Shown here piece by piece: positions 20,981 through 35,300 of a stretch of DNA of 64,000 nucleotides. The notes under the pieces were generated by a model. It was given only the letters and a program-made list of their open reading frames with translations. It was not told the DNA's origin and ran no database searches. The DNA comes from Carya illinoinensis. Taxonomy: Eukaryota; Streptophyta; Magnoliopsida; Fagales; Juglandaceae. Both the position numbers and the translations under genes were made by a program. The stretch is from assembly GCF_018687715.1 (NCBI RefSeq), contig NC_056758.1, forward strand, positions 21,246,501 to 21,310,500, written 5' to 3'. Position 1 is the stretch's first letter, and the number at the start of each line of letters is the position of its first letter.

Positions 20981-23900
20981 ATTACACTGAAAACATTGTT
21001 GAGGGATGACTAAATCTTGTGCAACTCTATTACATCCTTTGAATCAAGCTAAAAGCTTAACGATCCGGTGGATGGGGAACCTTAGGGGAATGTGGCACTT
21101 CTTGAATTTGAGGAAACTAAAATGTAAGGTTTATGTTGGCTTCAAATCGAAGAGGGAAACAAAAATTGGTTTTTTGTTGTAAATTTGATCAATGGAGAAC
21201 TGAAATAGTATGGTAGGGGTGGGGTGCAAACGATGACATTTCGGATGAAGAAATGGTGTAAATGGCATGGGCTAGAGGCAGACTTGTCGCAATGCACAAG
21301 AAGGAGAACTTAGGTCGGATTGGCGGAGATTTCACCATTATTCGCATGGCTTTTCTTTTGTTGACAGGTTTTGGATCCAGCCTAAGCTTCTAAGTCAATC
21401 TTAGAATGATGAGAAACAACAAAGAAAGTAATAAGATCCGTATAAAAAATGTTACAAAGAACTAAAAAGGAAATTAGGCCCAAAACATTCTTGAGGGATT
21501 ACTAATCTTGTATAAGTCAATTACTTCCCTTAATTCAACCTAAAAGGTTAACCACGGGTAGATGGGGAACGTTAGAGTCGTGTGGCACTTGTTGGACCTG
21601 AGGGAAACTAAATGTAAGGTTTATGTGGGCATCCAAATCGAGGAATGGAACAGTAGCCGGGTTTCTTTGTGTAAATTGGTCCAGTGGAAGAACTAAACTA
21701 GTATGGTCAAGGACGATGAAGTTTTCCTTGTCAAAATGGTCTAAAAGGCTTCAGCTAGGGGCCAACTTGTCGCAACAGCCATGAAGGATCGCCATGATGC
21801 CGATTGGCTGTGATTCGAGCATTATCGACATGGAAGTGTGTCATGTCTTTGATAAAGCCTAATCATCAAATTCAATCTTAGAATGTAGGAAAACGACAAG
21901 AAAATTAATATGATCAGATTGAAAAAAATGGTTACGAAGAACAAAAAAAGAAATTACACTGAAAACATTGTTGAGGGATGACTAAATCTTGTGCAACTCG
22001 ATTACATCCTTTGAATCAAGCTAAAAGCTTAACGATCCGGTGGATGGGGAACCTTAGGGGAATGTGGCACTTCTTGAATTTGAGGAAACTAAAATGTAAG
22101 GTTTATGTTGGCTTCAAATCGAAGAGGGAGCAAAAGATTGGTTTTTTGTTGTAAATTCGATCAATGCCAGAACTGAAATAGTATGGTTGGGGTGGGGTGC
22201 AAACGATGACATTCGGATGAGGAAATGGTGTAAATGGCATGGGCTAGGCAGACTTGTCGCAATGCACAAGAAGGAGAACTTAGGTCGGATTGGCAGAGAT
22301 TTCACCATTATTCGCATGGCTTTTCTTTTGTTGACAGGTTTTGGATCCAGCCTAAGCTTCTAAGTTAATCTTAGAATGATGAGAAACAAGAAAGAAAGTA
22401 ATAAGATCCGTATCAAAAATGTTACAAAGAACTAAAAAGGAAATTGGGACCAAAACATTGTTGAGGGATTACTAATCTTGTGTAAGTCAATTACTTCCCT
22501 TAATTCAACCTAAAAGGATAACCACGGGTAGATGGGGAACGTTAGAGTCGTGTGGCAGTTGTTGGACCTAAGGGAAACTAAATGTAAGGTTGATGTGGGC
22601 ATCCAAATCGAGGAATGGAACAGTAGACGGGTTTCTTTGTGTAAATTGGTCCAGTGGAAGAACTAAACTAGTATGCTCAAGGACGATGAAGTTTTCCTTT
22701 TGAAAATGGTCTAAAAGGCTTCAGCTAGGGGCCAACTTGTTGCAACAGCCATGAAGGATCGCCTTGATGCCGATTGGCAGTGATTCGAGCATTATCGACA
22801 GGGAAGTGTGTCATGTCTTTGATAAAGCCTAATCATCAAATTCAGTCTTAGAAATTAGGAAAACGACAAGAAAATTAATATGATAAGAATGAGAAAAATG
22901 GTTACGAAGAACAAAAAAAGAAATTAAACTGACAACATTGTTGAGGGATGACTAAATCTTGTGCAACTCGATTACATCCTTTGAATCAAGCTAAAAGCTT
23001 AACGATGCGGTGGATGGGGAACCTTAGGGGAATGTGGCTCTTCTTGAATTTGAGGAAACTAAAATGTAAGGTTTATGTTGTCTTCTAATCAAAGAGGGAA
23101 ACAAAAGATTGGTTTTTTGTTGTAAATTCGATCAATGCCAGAACTGAAATAGTATGGTTGGAGTGGGGTGCAAACGATGACATTTCGGATGAGGAAATGG
23201 TGTAAATGGCATGGGCTCGAGGCAGACTTGTCGCAATGCACAAGAAGGAGAACTTAGGTCGGATTGGCGGAGATTTCACCATTATTCGCATGGCTTTTCT
23301 TTTGTTGACAGGTTTCGGATCCAGCCTAAGCTTCTAAGTCAATCTTAGAATGATGAGAAACAACAAAGAAAGTAATAAGATCCGTATAAAAAATGTTACA
23401 AAGAACTAAAAAGGAAATTAGGCCCAAAACATTCTTGAGGGATTACTAATCTTGTATAAGTCAATTACTTCCCTTAATTCAACCTAAAAGGTTAACCACG
23501 GGTAGATGGGGAACGTTAGAGTCGTGTGGCACTTGTTGGACCTGAGGGAAACTAAATGTAAGGTTTATGTGGGCATCCAAATCGAGGAATGGAACAGTAG
23601 CCGGGTTTCTTTGTGTAAATTGGTCCAGTGGAAGAACTAAACTAGTATGGTCAAGGACGATGAAGTTTTCCTTGTCAAAATGGTCTAAAAGGCTTCAGCT
23701 AGGGGCCAACTTGTCGCAACAGCCATGAAGGATCGCCATGATGCCGATTGGCTGTGATTCGAGCATTATCGACATGGAAGTGTGTCATGTCTTTGATAAA
23801 GCCTAATCATCAAATTCAATCTTAGAATGTAGGAAAACGACAAGAAAATTAATATGATCAGATTGAAAAAAATGGTTACGAAGAACAAAAAAAGAAATTA

Positions 23901-26900
23901 CACTGAAAACATTGTTGAGGGATGACTAAATCTTGTGCAACTCGATTACATCCTTTGAATCAAGCTAAAAGCTTAACGATCCGGTGGATGGGGAACCTTA
24001 GGGGAATGTGGCACTTCTTGAATTTGAGGAAACTAAAATGTAAGGTTTATGTTGGCTTCAAATCGAAGAGGGAAACAAAAATTGGTTTTTTGTTGTAAAT
24101 TTGATCAATGCAGAACTGAAATAGTATGGTAGGGGTGGGGTGCAAACGATGACATTTCGGATGAAGAAATGGTGTAAATGGCATGGGCTAGAGGCAGACT
24201 TGTCGCAATGCACAAGAAGGAGAACTTAGGTCGGATTGGCGGAGATTTCACCATTATTCGCATGGCTTTTCTTTTGTTGAGAGGTTTTGGATCCAGCCTA
24301 AGCTTCTAAGTCAATCTTAGAATGATGAGAAACAACAAAGAAAGTAATAAGATCCGTATCAAAAATGTTACAAAGAAGTACAAAGGAAATTAAGCCCAAA
24401 ACGTTGTTGAGGGATTACTAAACTTGTGTAAGTCAATTACTTCCCTTAATTCAACCTAAAAGGATAACCACGGGTAGATGGGGAACGTTAGAGTCGTGTG
24501 GTAGTTGTTGGACCTGAGGGAAACTAAATGTAAGGTTTATGTGGGCATCCAAATCGAGGAATGGAACAGTAGGCGGGTTTCTTTGTGTAAATTGGTCCAG
24601 TGGAAGAACTAAACTAGTATGGTCAAGGACGATGAAGTTTTCCTTGTGAAAATGGTCTAAAAGGCTTCAGCTAGGGGCCAACTTGTCGCAACAGCCATGA
24701 AGGATCGCCTTGATGCCGATTGTCCGTGATTCGAGCATTATCGACATGGAAGTGTGTCATGTCTTTGATAAAGCCTAATCATCAAATTCAGTCTTAGAAT
24801 GTAGGAAAACGACAAGAAAATTAATATGATCAGAATGAAAAAAATGGTTACGAAGAACAAAAAGAGAAATTAAAGTGAAAACATTGTTGAGGGAAGACTA
24901 AATCTTGTGCAACTCGATTACATCCTTTGAATCAAGCTAAAAGCTTAACGATGCGGTGGATGGGGAACCTTAGGGGAATGTGGCACTTCTTGAATTTGAG
25001 GAAACTAAAATGTAAGGTTTATGTTGGCTTCAAATCGAAGAGGGAAACAAAAGATTGGTTTTTTGTTGTAAATTCGATCAATGCCAGAACTGAAATAGTA
25101 TGGTTGGGGTGGGGTGCAAACGATGACATTTCGGATGAGGAAATGGTGTAAATGGCATGGGCTAGGCAGACTTGTCGCAATGCACAAGAAGGAGAACTTA
25201 GGTCGGATTGGCAGAGATTTCACCATTATTCACATGGCTTTTCTTTTGTTGACAGGTTTTGGATCCAGCCTAAGCTTCTAAGTTAATCTTAGAATGATGA
25301 GAAACAAGAAAGAAAGTAATAAGATCCGTATCAAAAATGTTACAAAGAACTAAAAAGGAAATTAGGCCCAAAACATTCTTGAGGGATTACTAATCTTGTA
25401 TAAGTCAATTACTTCCCTTAATTCAACCTAAAAGGTTAACCACGGGTAGATGGGGAACGTTAGAGTCGTGTGGCACTTGTTGGACCTGAGGGAAACTAAA
25501 TGTAAGGTTGATGTGGGCATCCAAATCGAGGAATGGAACAGTAGACGGGTTTCTTTGTGTAAATTGGTCCAGTGGAAGAACTAAACTAGTATGCTCAAGG
25601 ACGATGAAGTTTTCCTTTTGAAAATGGTCTAAAAGGCTTCAGCTAGGGGCCAACTTGTTGCAACAGCCATGAAGGATCGCCTTGATGCCGATTGGCAGTG
25701 ATTCGAGCATTATCGACAGGGAAGTGTGTCATGTCTTTGATAAAGCCTAATCATCAAATTCAGTCTTAGAAATTAGGAAAACGACAAGAAAATTAATATG
25801 ATAAGAATGAGAAAAATGGTTACGAAGAACAAAAAAAGAAATTAAACTGAAAACATTGTTGAGGGATGACTAAATCTTGTGCAACTCGATTACATCCTTT
25901 GAATCAAGATAAAAGCTTAACGATGCGGTGGATGGGGAACCTTAGGGGAATGTGGCTCTTCTTGAATTTGAGGAAACTAAAATGTAAGGTTTATGTTGTC
26001 TTCAAATCAAAGAGGGAAACAAAAGATTGGTTTTTTGTTGTAAATTCGATCAATGCCAGAACTGAAATAGTATGGTTGGAGTGGGGTGCAAACGATGACA
26101 TTTCGGATGAGGAAATGGTGTAAATGGCATGGGCTAGAGGCAGACTTGTCGCAATGCACAAGAAGGAGAACTTAGGTCGGATTGGCGGAGATTTCACCAT
26201 TATTCGCATGGCTTTTCTTTTGTTGACAGGTTTTGGATCCAGCCTAAACTTCTAAGTCAATCTTAGAATGATGAGAAACAACAAAGAAAGTAATAAGATC
26301 CGTATAAAAAATGTTACAAAGAACTAAAAAGGAAATTAGGCCCAAAACATTCTTGAGGGATTACTAATCTTGTATAAGTCAATTACTTCCCTTAATTCAA
26401 CCTAAAAGGATAACCACGGGTAGATGGGGAACGTTAGAGTCGTGTGGCACTTGTTGGACCTAAGGGAAACTAAATGTAAGGTTTATGTGGGCATCCAAAT
26501 CGAGGAATGGAACAGTAGCCGGGTTTCTTTGTGTAAATTGGTCCAGTGGAAGAACTAAACTAGTATGGTCAAGGACGATGAAGTTTTCCTTGTGAAAATG
26601 GTCTAAAAGGCTTCAACTAGGGGCCATCTTGTCGCAACAGCCATGAAGGATCGCCATGATGCCGATTGGTAGTGATTCGAGCATTATCGACATGGAAGTG
26701 TGTCATGTCTTTGATAAAGCCTAATCATCAAATTCAATCTTAGAATGTAGGAAAACGACAAGAAAATTAATATGATCAGATTGAAAAAAATGGTTACGAA
26801 GAACAAAAAAAGAAATTAAACTGAAAACATTGTTGAGGGATGACTAAATCTTGTGCAACTCGATTACATCCTTTGAATCAAGCTAAAAGCTTAACGATCC

Positions 26901-27194
26901 GGTGGATGGGGAACCTTAGGGGAATGTGGCACTTCTTGAATTTGAGGAAACTAAAATGTAAGGTTTATGTTGGCTTCAAATCGAAGAGGGAAACAAAAAT
27001 TGGTTTTTTGTTGTAAATTCGATCGATGCCAGAACTGAAATAGTATGGTTGGGGTGGGGTGCAAAGGATGACATTTCGGATGAGGAAATGGTGTAAATGG
27101 CATGGGCTAGAGGCAGACTTGTCGCAACGCACAAGAAGGAGAACTTAGGTCGGATTGGCGGTGATTTCAGCATTATTCGCATGGCTTTTCTTTT
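20981..27194 (+). repeat. Mosaic units including a probable gene-conversion patch
   Basis: This runs from the end of unit 22 through most of unit 28. The AAAGGTTAACC mark of the preceding block continues in units 23, 25 and 27 and then disappears. Units 22, 23 and 25 carry small private deletions, for example AATGGAGAAC near 21,191 and GACATTCGGATG near 22,208. Unit 26 has lost the ATG of the B frame (GGGAAGACT near 24,891). Unit 27 switches variant type twice within monomer A. Confidence 0.8.
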
Positions 27195-29310
27195 GTTGAC
27201 AGGTTTTGGATCCACCTTAACTTCTAAGTCAATCATAGAATGATGAGAAACAACAAAGAAAGTAATAAGATCCCTATCAAAAATGTTACAAAGAACTAAA
27301 AAGGAAATTAGGCCCAAAACATTCTTGAGGGATTACTAAACTTGTGTAAGTCAATTACTTCCCTTAACTCAACCTAAAAGGATAACCACGGGTAGATGGG
27401 GAACGTTAGAGTCGTGTGGCAGTTGTTGGACCTGAGGGAAACTAAATGTAAGGTTTATGTGGGCATCCAAATCGAGGAATGGAACAGTAGACATGTTTCT
27501 TTGTGTAAATTGGTCCAGTGGAAGAACTAAACTAGTATGGTCAAGGACGATGAAGTTTTCCTTGTGAAAATGGTCTAAAAGGCTTCAGCTAGGGGCCAAC
27601 TTGTCGCAACAGCCATGAAGGATCGCCTTGATGCCGATTGGCAGTGATTCGAGCATTATCGACATGGAAGTGTGTCATGTCTTTGATAAAGCCTAATCAT
27701 CAAATTCAATCTTAGAATGTAGGAAAACGATAAGAAAATTAATATGATCAGAATGAAAAAAATGGTTACGAAGAACAAAAAAAGAAATTAAACTGAAAAC
27801 ATTGTTGAGGGATGACTAAATCTTGTGCAACTCGATTACATCCTTTGAATCAAGCTAAAAGCTTAACGATGCGGTGGATGGGGAACCTTAGGGGAATGTG
27901 GCACTTCTTGAATTTGAGGAAACTAAAATGTAAGGTTTATGTTGGCTTCAAATCGAAGAGGGAAACAAAAATTGGTTTTTTGTTGTAAATTTGATCAATG
28001 CCAGAACTGAAATAGTATGGTAGGGGTGGGGTGCAAACGATGACATTTCGGATGAGGAAATGGTGTAAATGGCATGGGCGAGAGGCAGACTTGTCGCAAT
28101 GCACAAGAAGGAGAACTTAGGTCGGATTGGCGGTGATTTCAGCATTATTCGCATGGCTTCTCTTTTGTTGACAGGTTTTGGATCCACCTTAACTTCTAAG
28201 TCAATCATAGAATGATGAGAAACAACAAAGAAAGTAATAAGATCCCTATCAAAAATGTTACAAAGAACTAAAAAGGAAATTAGGCCCAAAACATTCTTGA
28301 GGGATTACTAAACTTGTGTAAGTCAATTACTTCCCTTAACTCAACCTAAAAGGATAACCACGGGTAGATGGGGAACGTTAGAGTCGTGTGGCAGTTGTTG
28401 GACCTGAGGGAAACTAAATGTAAGGTTTATGTGGGCATCCAAATCGAGGAATGGAACAGTAGACATGTTTCTTTGTGTAAATTGGTCCAGTGGAAGAACT
28501 AAACTAGTATGGTCAAGGACGATGAAGTTTTCCTTGTGAAAATGGTCTAAAAGGCTTCAGCTAGGGGCCAACTTGTCGCAACAGCCATGAAGGATCGCCT
28601 TGATGCCGATTGGCAGTGATTCGAGCATTATCGACATGGAAGTGTGTCATGTCTTTGATAAAGCCTAATCATCAAATTCAATCTTAGAATGTAGGAAAAC
28701 GATAAGAAAATTAATATGATCAGAATGAAAAAAATGGTTACGAAGAACAAAAAAAGAAATTAAACTGAAAACATTGTTGAGGGATGACTAAATCTTGTGC
28801 AACTCGATTACATCCTTTGAATGAAGCTAAAAGCTTAACGATGCGGTGGATGGGGAACCTTAGGGGAATTTGGCACTTCTTGAATTTGAGGAAACTAAAA
28901 TGTAAGGTTTATGTTGGCTTCAAATCGAAGAGGGAAACAAAAATTGGTTTTTTGTTGTAAATTTGATCAATGCCAGAACTGAAATAGTATGGTAGGGGTG
29001 GGGTGCAAACGATGACATTTCGGATGAGGAAATGGTGTAAATGGCATGGGCGAGAGGCAGACTTGTCGCAATGCACAAGAAGGAGAACTTAGGTCGGATT
29101 GGCGGTGATTTCAGCATTATTCGCATGGCTTCTCTTTTGTTGACAGGTTTTGGATCCACCTTAACTTCTAAGTCAATCATAGAATGATGAGAAACAACAG
29201 AGAAAGTAATAAGATCCCTATCAAAAATGTTACAAAGAACTAAAAAGGAAATTAGGCCCAAAACATTCTTGAGGGATTACTAAACTTGTGTAAGTCAATT
29301 ACTTCCCTTA
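27195..29310 (+). repeat. One-unit (972 bp) direct duplication, about 2.2 copies
   Basis: 27,195-28,338 matches 28,167-29,310 at an offset of 972 bp. Shared private marks are AGATCCCTATC (in place of GATCCGTATC), CCTTAACTCAACC, AGACATGTTTC and GGGCGAGAGG. Limits are set by GGCTTTTCTTT against GGCTTCTCTTT on the left and by the return of CCTTAATTCAACC near 29,311. A few differences are present (ATGAAGCTAA near 28,822, GGGAATTTGG near 28,866, CAACAGAGAAAG near 29,195). Confidence 0.84.
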
Positions 29311-32300
29311 ATTCAACCTAAAAGGATAACCACGGGTAGATGGGGAACGTTAGAGTCGTGTGGCACTTGTTGGACCTGAGGGAAACTAAATGTAAGGTTT
29401 ATGTGGGCATCCAAATCGAGGAATGGAACAGTAGACGGGTTTCTTTGTGTAAATTGGTCCAGTGGAAGAACTAAACTAGTATGGTCAAGGACGATGAAGT
29501 TTTCCTTGTGAAAATGGTCTAAAAGGCTTCAGCTAGGGGCCAACTTGTCGCAACAGCCATGAAGGATCGCCTTGATGCCGATTGGCAGTGATTCGAGCAT
29601 TACCGACATGGAAGTGTGTCATGTCTTTGATAAAGCCTAATCATCAAATTCAATCTTAGAATGTAGGAAAACGATAAGAAAATTAATATGATCAGAATGA
29701 AAAAAATGGTTACGAAGAACAAAAAAAGAAATTAAAATGAAAACATTGTTGAGGGATGACTAAATCTTGTGCAACTCGATTACATCCTTTGAATCAAGCT
29801 AAAAGCTTAACGATGCGGTGGATGGGGAACCTTAGGGGAATGTGGCACTTCTTGAATTTGAGGAAACTAAAATGTAAGGTTTATGTTGGCTTCAAATCGA
29901 AGAGGGAAACAAAAATTGGTTTTTTGTTGTAAATTTGATCAATGCCAGAACTGAAATAGTATGGTAGGGGTGGGGTGCAAACGATGACATTTCCGATGAG
30001 GAAATGGTGTAAATGGCATGGGCTAGAGGCAGACTTGTCGCAATGCACAAGAAGGAGAACTTAGGTCGGATTGGCGGAGATTTCACCATTATTCGCATGG
30101 CTTTTCTTTTGTTGACAGGTTGTGGATCCAGCCTAAGCTTCTAAGTCAATCTTAGAATGATGAGAAACAACAAAGAAAGTAATAAGATCCGTATCAAAAA
30201 TGTTACAAAGAACTAAAACGGAAATTAAGCCCAAAACGTTGTTGAGGGATTACTAATCTTGTGTAAGTCAATTACTTCCCCTAATTCAACCTAAAAGGAT
30301 AACCACGGGTAGATGGGGAACGTTAGAGTCGTGTGGCAGTTGTTGGACCTGAGGGAAACTAAATGTAAGGTTTATGTGGGCATCCAAATCGAGGAATGGA
30401 ACAGTAGACGGGTTTCTTTGTGTAAATTGGTCCAGTGGAAGAACTAAACTAGTATGGTCAAGGACGATGAAGTTTTCCTTGTGAAAATGGTCTAAAAGGC
30501 TTCAGCTAGGGGCCAACTTGTCGCAACAGCCATGAAGGATCGCCTTGATGCCGATTGTCAGTGATTCGAGCATTACCGACATGGAAGTGTGTCATGTCTT
30601 TGATAGAGCCTAATCATCAAATTCAGTCTTAGAATGTAGGAAAACGACAAGAAAATTAATATGATCAGAATGAAAAAAATGGTTACGAAGAACAAAAAAA
30701 GAAATTAAACTGAAAACATTGTTGAGGGATGACTAAATCTTGTGCAACTCGATTACATCCTTTGAATCAAGCTAAAAGCTTAACGATGCGGTGGATGGGG
30801 AACCTTAGGGGAATGTGGCACTTCTTTAATTTGAGGAAACTAAAATGTAAGGTTTATGTTGGCTTCAAATCGAAGAGGGAAACAAAAGATTGGTTTTTTG
30901 TTGTAAATTCAATCAATGCCAGAACTGAAATAGTATGGTTGGGGTGGGGTGCAAACGATGACATTTCGGATGAGGAAATGGTGTAAATGGCATGGGCTAG
31001 AGGCAGACTTGTCGCAATGCACAAGAAGGAGAACTTAGGTCGGATTGGCGGAGATTTCACCATTATTCGCATGGCTTTTCTTTTGTTGATAGGTTTTGGA
31101 TCCAGCCTAAGCTTCTAAGTCAATCTTAGAATGATGAGAAACAAGAAAGAAAGTAATCAGATCCGTATCAAAAATGTTACAAAGAACTAAAAAGGAAATT
31201 AGGCCCAAAACATTGTTGAGGGATTACTAATCTTGTGTAAGTCATTTACTTCCCTTAATTCAACCTAAAAGGATAACCATGGGTAGATGGGGAACGTTAG
31301 AGTCGTGTGGCAGTTGTTGGACCTGAGGGAAACTAAATGTAAGGTTGATGTGGGCATCCAAATCGAGGAATGGAACAGTAGACGGGTTTCTTTGTGTAAA
31401 TTGGTCCAGTGGAAGAACTAAACTAGTATGCTCAAGGACGATGAAGTTTTCCTTCTGAAAATGGTCTAAAAGGCTTCAGCTAGGGGCCAACTTGTTGCAA
31501 CAGCCATGAAGGATCGCCTTGATGCCGATTGGCAGTGATTCGAGCATTATCGACATGGAAGTGTATCATGTCTTTGATAAAGCCTAATCATCAAATTTAG
31601 TCTTAGAATGTAGAAAAACGACAAGAAAATTAATATGATAAGAATGAAAAAAATGGTTACGAAGAACAAAAAAAGAAATTAAACTGAAAACATTGTTGAG
31701 GGATGACTAAATCTTGTGCAACTCGATTACATCCATTGAATCAAGCTAAAAGCTTAACGATGCGGTGGATGGGGAACCTTAGGGGAATGTGGCTCTTCTT
31801 GAATTTGAGGAAACTAAAATGTAAGGTTTATGTTGGATTCAAATCGAAGAGGGAAACAAAAGATTGGTTTTTTGTTGTAAATTCGATCAATGCCAGAACT
31901 GAAATAGTATGGTTGGAGTGGGGTGCAAACGATGACATTTCGGATGAGGAAATGGTGTAAATGGCATGGGCTAGAGGCAGACTTGTCGCAATGCACAAGA
32001 AGGAGAACTTAGGTCGGATTGGCGGAGATTTCACCATTATTCGCATGGCTTTTCTTTTGTTGACAGGTTTTGGATCCAGCCTTAGCTTCTAAGTCAATCT
32101 TAAAATGATGAGAAACAAGAAAGAAAGTAATAAGATCCGTATAAAAAATGTTACAAAGAACTAAAAAGGAAATTAGGCCCAAAACATTCTTGAGGGATTA
32201 CTAATCTTGTATAAGTCAATTACTTCCCTTAATTCAACCTAAAAGGATAACCACGGGTAGATGGGGAACGTTAGAGTCGTGTGGCACTTGTTGGACCTGA

Positions 32301-35300
32301 GGGAAACTAAATGTAAGGTTTATGTGGGCATCCAAATCGAGGAATGGAACAGTAGACGGGTTTCTTTGTGTAAATTGGTCCAGTAGAAGAACTAAACTAG
32401 TATGGTCAAGGACGATGAAGTTTTCCTTGTGAAAATGCTCTAAAAGGCTTCAGCTAGGGGCCAACTTGTCGCAACAGCCATGAAGGATCGCCTTGATGCT
32501 GATTGTCAGTGATTCGAGCATTATCAACATGGAAGTGTGTCATGTCTTTGATAAAGCCTAATCATCAAATTCATTCTTAGAATGTAGGAAAACGACAAGA
32601 AAATTAATATGATCAGAATGAAAAAAATGGTTACGAAGAACAAAAAAAGAAATTAAACTGAAAACATTGTTGAGGGATGACTAAATCTTGTGCAACTCCA
32701 TTACATCCTTCCAATCAAGCTAAAAGCTTAACGATGCGGTGGATGGGGAACCTTAGGGGAATGTGGCACTTCTTGAATTTGAGGAAACTAAAATGTAAGG
32801 TTTATGTTGGCTTCAAATCGAAGAGGGAAACAAAAGATTGGTTTTTTGTTGTAAATTCGATCAATGCCAGAACTGAAATAGTATGGTTGGGGTGGGGTGC
32901 AAACGATGACATTTCGGATGAGGAAATGGTGTAAATGGCATGGGCTAGAGGCAGACTTGTCGCAATGCACAAGAAGGAGAACTTAGGTCGGATTGGCGGA
33001 GATTTCACCATTATTCGCATGGCTTTTCTTTTGTTGACAGGTTTTGGATCCAGCCTAAGCTTCTAAGTCAATCTTAGAATGATGAGAAACAAGAAAGAAA
33101 TTAATAAGATCCGTATCAAAAATGTTACAAAGAACTAAAAAGGAAATTAGGCCCAAAACATTGTTGAGGGATTACTAATCTTGTGTAAGTCAATTACTTC
33201 CCTTAATTCAACCTAAAAGGATAACCACGGGTAGATGGGGAACGTTAGAGTCGTGTGGCAGTTGTTGGACCTGAGGGAAACTAAATGTAAGGTTGATGTG
33301 GGCATCCAAATCGAGGAATGGAACAGTAGACGGGTTTCTTTGTGTAAATTGGTCCAGTGGAATAACTAAACTAGTACGCTCAAGGACGATGAAGTTTTCC
33401 TTCTGAAAATGGTCTAAAAGGCTTCAGCTAGGGGCCAACTTGTTGCAACAGCCATGAAGGATCGCCTCGATGCCGATTGGCAGTGATTCGAGCATTATCG
33501 ACATGGAAGTGTGTCATGTCTTTGATAAAGCCTAATCATCAAATTCAGTCTTAGAATGTAGGAAAAAGACAAGAAAATTAATATGATAAGAATGAAAAAA
33601 ATGGTTACGAAGAACAAAAAAAGAAATTAAACTGAAAACATTGTTGAGGGATGACTAAATCTTGTGCAACTCGATTACATCCTTTGAATCAAGCTAAAAG
33701 CTTAACGATGCGGTGGATGGGGAACCTTAGGGGAATGTGGCTCTTCTTGAATTTGAGGAAACTAAAATGTAAGGTTTATGTTGGCTTCAAATCGAAGAGG
33801 GAAACAAAAGATTGGTTTTTTGTTGTAAATTCGATCAATGCCAGAACTGAAATAGTATGGTTGGAGTGGGGTGCAAACGATGACATTTCGGATGAGGAAA
33901 TGGTGTAAATGGCATGGGCTAGAGGCAGACTTGTCACAATGCACAAGAAGGAGAACTTAGGTCGGATTGGCGGAGATTTCACCATTATTCGCATGGCTTT
34001 TCTTTTGTTGACAGGTTTTGGATCCAGCCTAAGCTTCTAAGTCAATCTTAGAATGATGAGAAACAACAAAGAAAGTAATAAGATCCGTATAAAAAATGTT
34101 ACAAAGAACTAAAAAGGAAATTAGGCCCAAAACATTCTTGAGGGATTACTAATCTTGTATAAGTCAATTACTTCCCTTAATTCAACCTAAAAGGATAACC
34201 ACGGGTAGATGGGGATCGTTAGAGTCGTGTGGCACTTGTTGGACCTGAGGGAAACTAAATGTAAGGTTTATGTGGGCATCCAAATCGAGGAATGGAACAG
34301 TAGCCGGGTTTCTTTGTGTAAATTGGTCCAGTGGAAGAACTAAACTAGTATGGTCAAGGACGATGAAGTTTTCCTTGTGAAAATGGTCTAAAAGGCTTCA
34401 GCTAGGGGCCAACTTGTCGCAACAGCCATGAAGGATCGCCTTGATGCCGATTGGCAGTGATTCGAGCATTATCGACATGGAAGTGTGTCATGTCTTTGAT
34501 AAAGCCTAATCATCAAATTCAATCTTAGAATGTAGGAAAACGATAAGAAAATTAATATGATCAGAATGAAAAAAATGGTTACGAAGAACAAAAAAAGAAA
34601 TTAAACTGAAAACATTGTTGAGGGATGACTAAATCTTGTGCAACTCGATTACATCCTTTGAATCAAGCTAAAAGCTTAACGATGCGGTGGATGGGGAACC
34701 TTAGGGGAATGTGGCACTTCTTGAATTTGAGGAAACTAAAATGTAAGGTTTATGTTGGCGTCAAATCGAAGAGGGAAACAAAAATTGGTTTTTTGTTGTA
34801 AATTTGATCAATGCCTGAACTGAAATAGTATGGTAGGGGTGGGGTGCAAACGATGACATTTCGGATGAGGAAATGGTGTAAATGGCATGGGCTAGAGGCA
34901 GACTTGTCGCAATGCACAAGAAGGAGAACTTAGGTCGGATTGGCGGAGATTTCACCATTATTCGCATGGCTTTTCTTTTGTTGACAGGTTGTGGATCCAG
35001 CCTAAGCTTCTAAGTCAATCTTAGAATGATGAGAAACAACAAAGAAAGTAATAAGATCCGTATCAAAAATGTTACAAAGAACTAAAAAGGAAATTAAGCC
35101 CAAAACGTTGTTGAGGGATTACTAATCTTGTGTAAGTCAATTACTTCCCCTAATTCAACCTAAAAGGATAACCACGGGTAGATGGGGAACGTTAGAGTCG
35201 TGTGGCAGTTGTTGGACCTGAGGGAAACTAAATGTAAGGTTTATGTGGGCATCCAAATCGAGGAATGGAACAGTAGACGGGTTTCTTTGTGTAAATTGGT

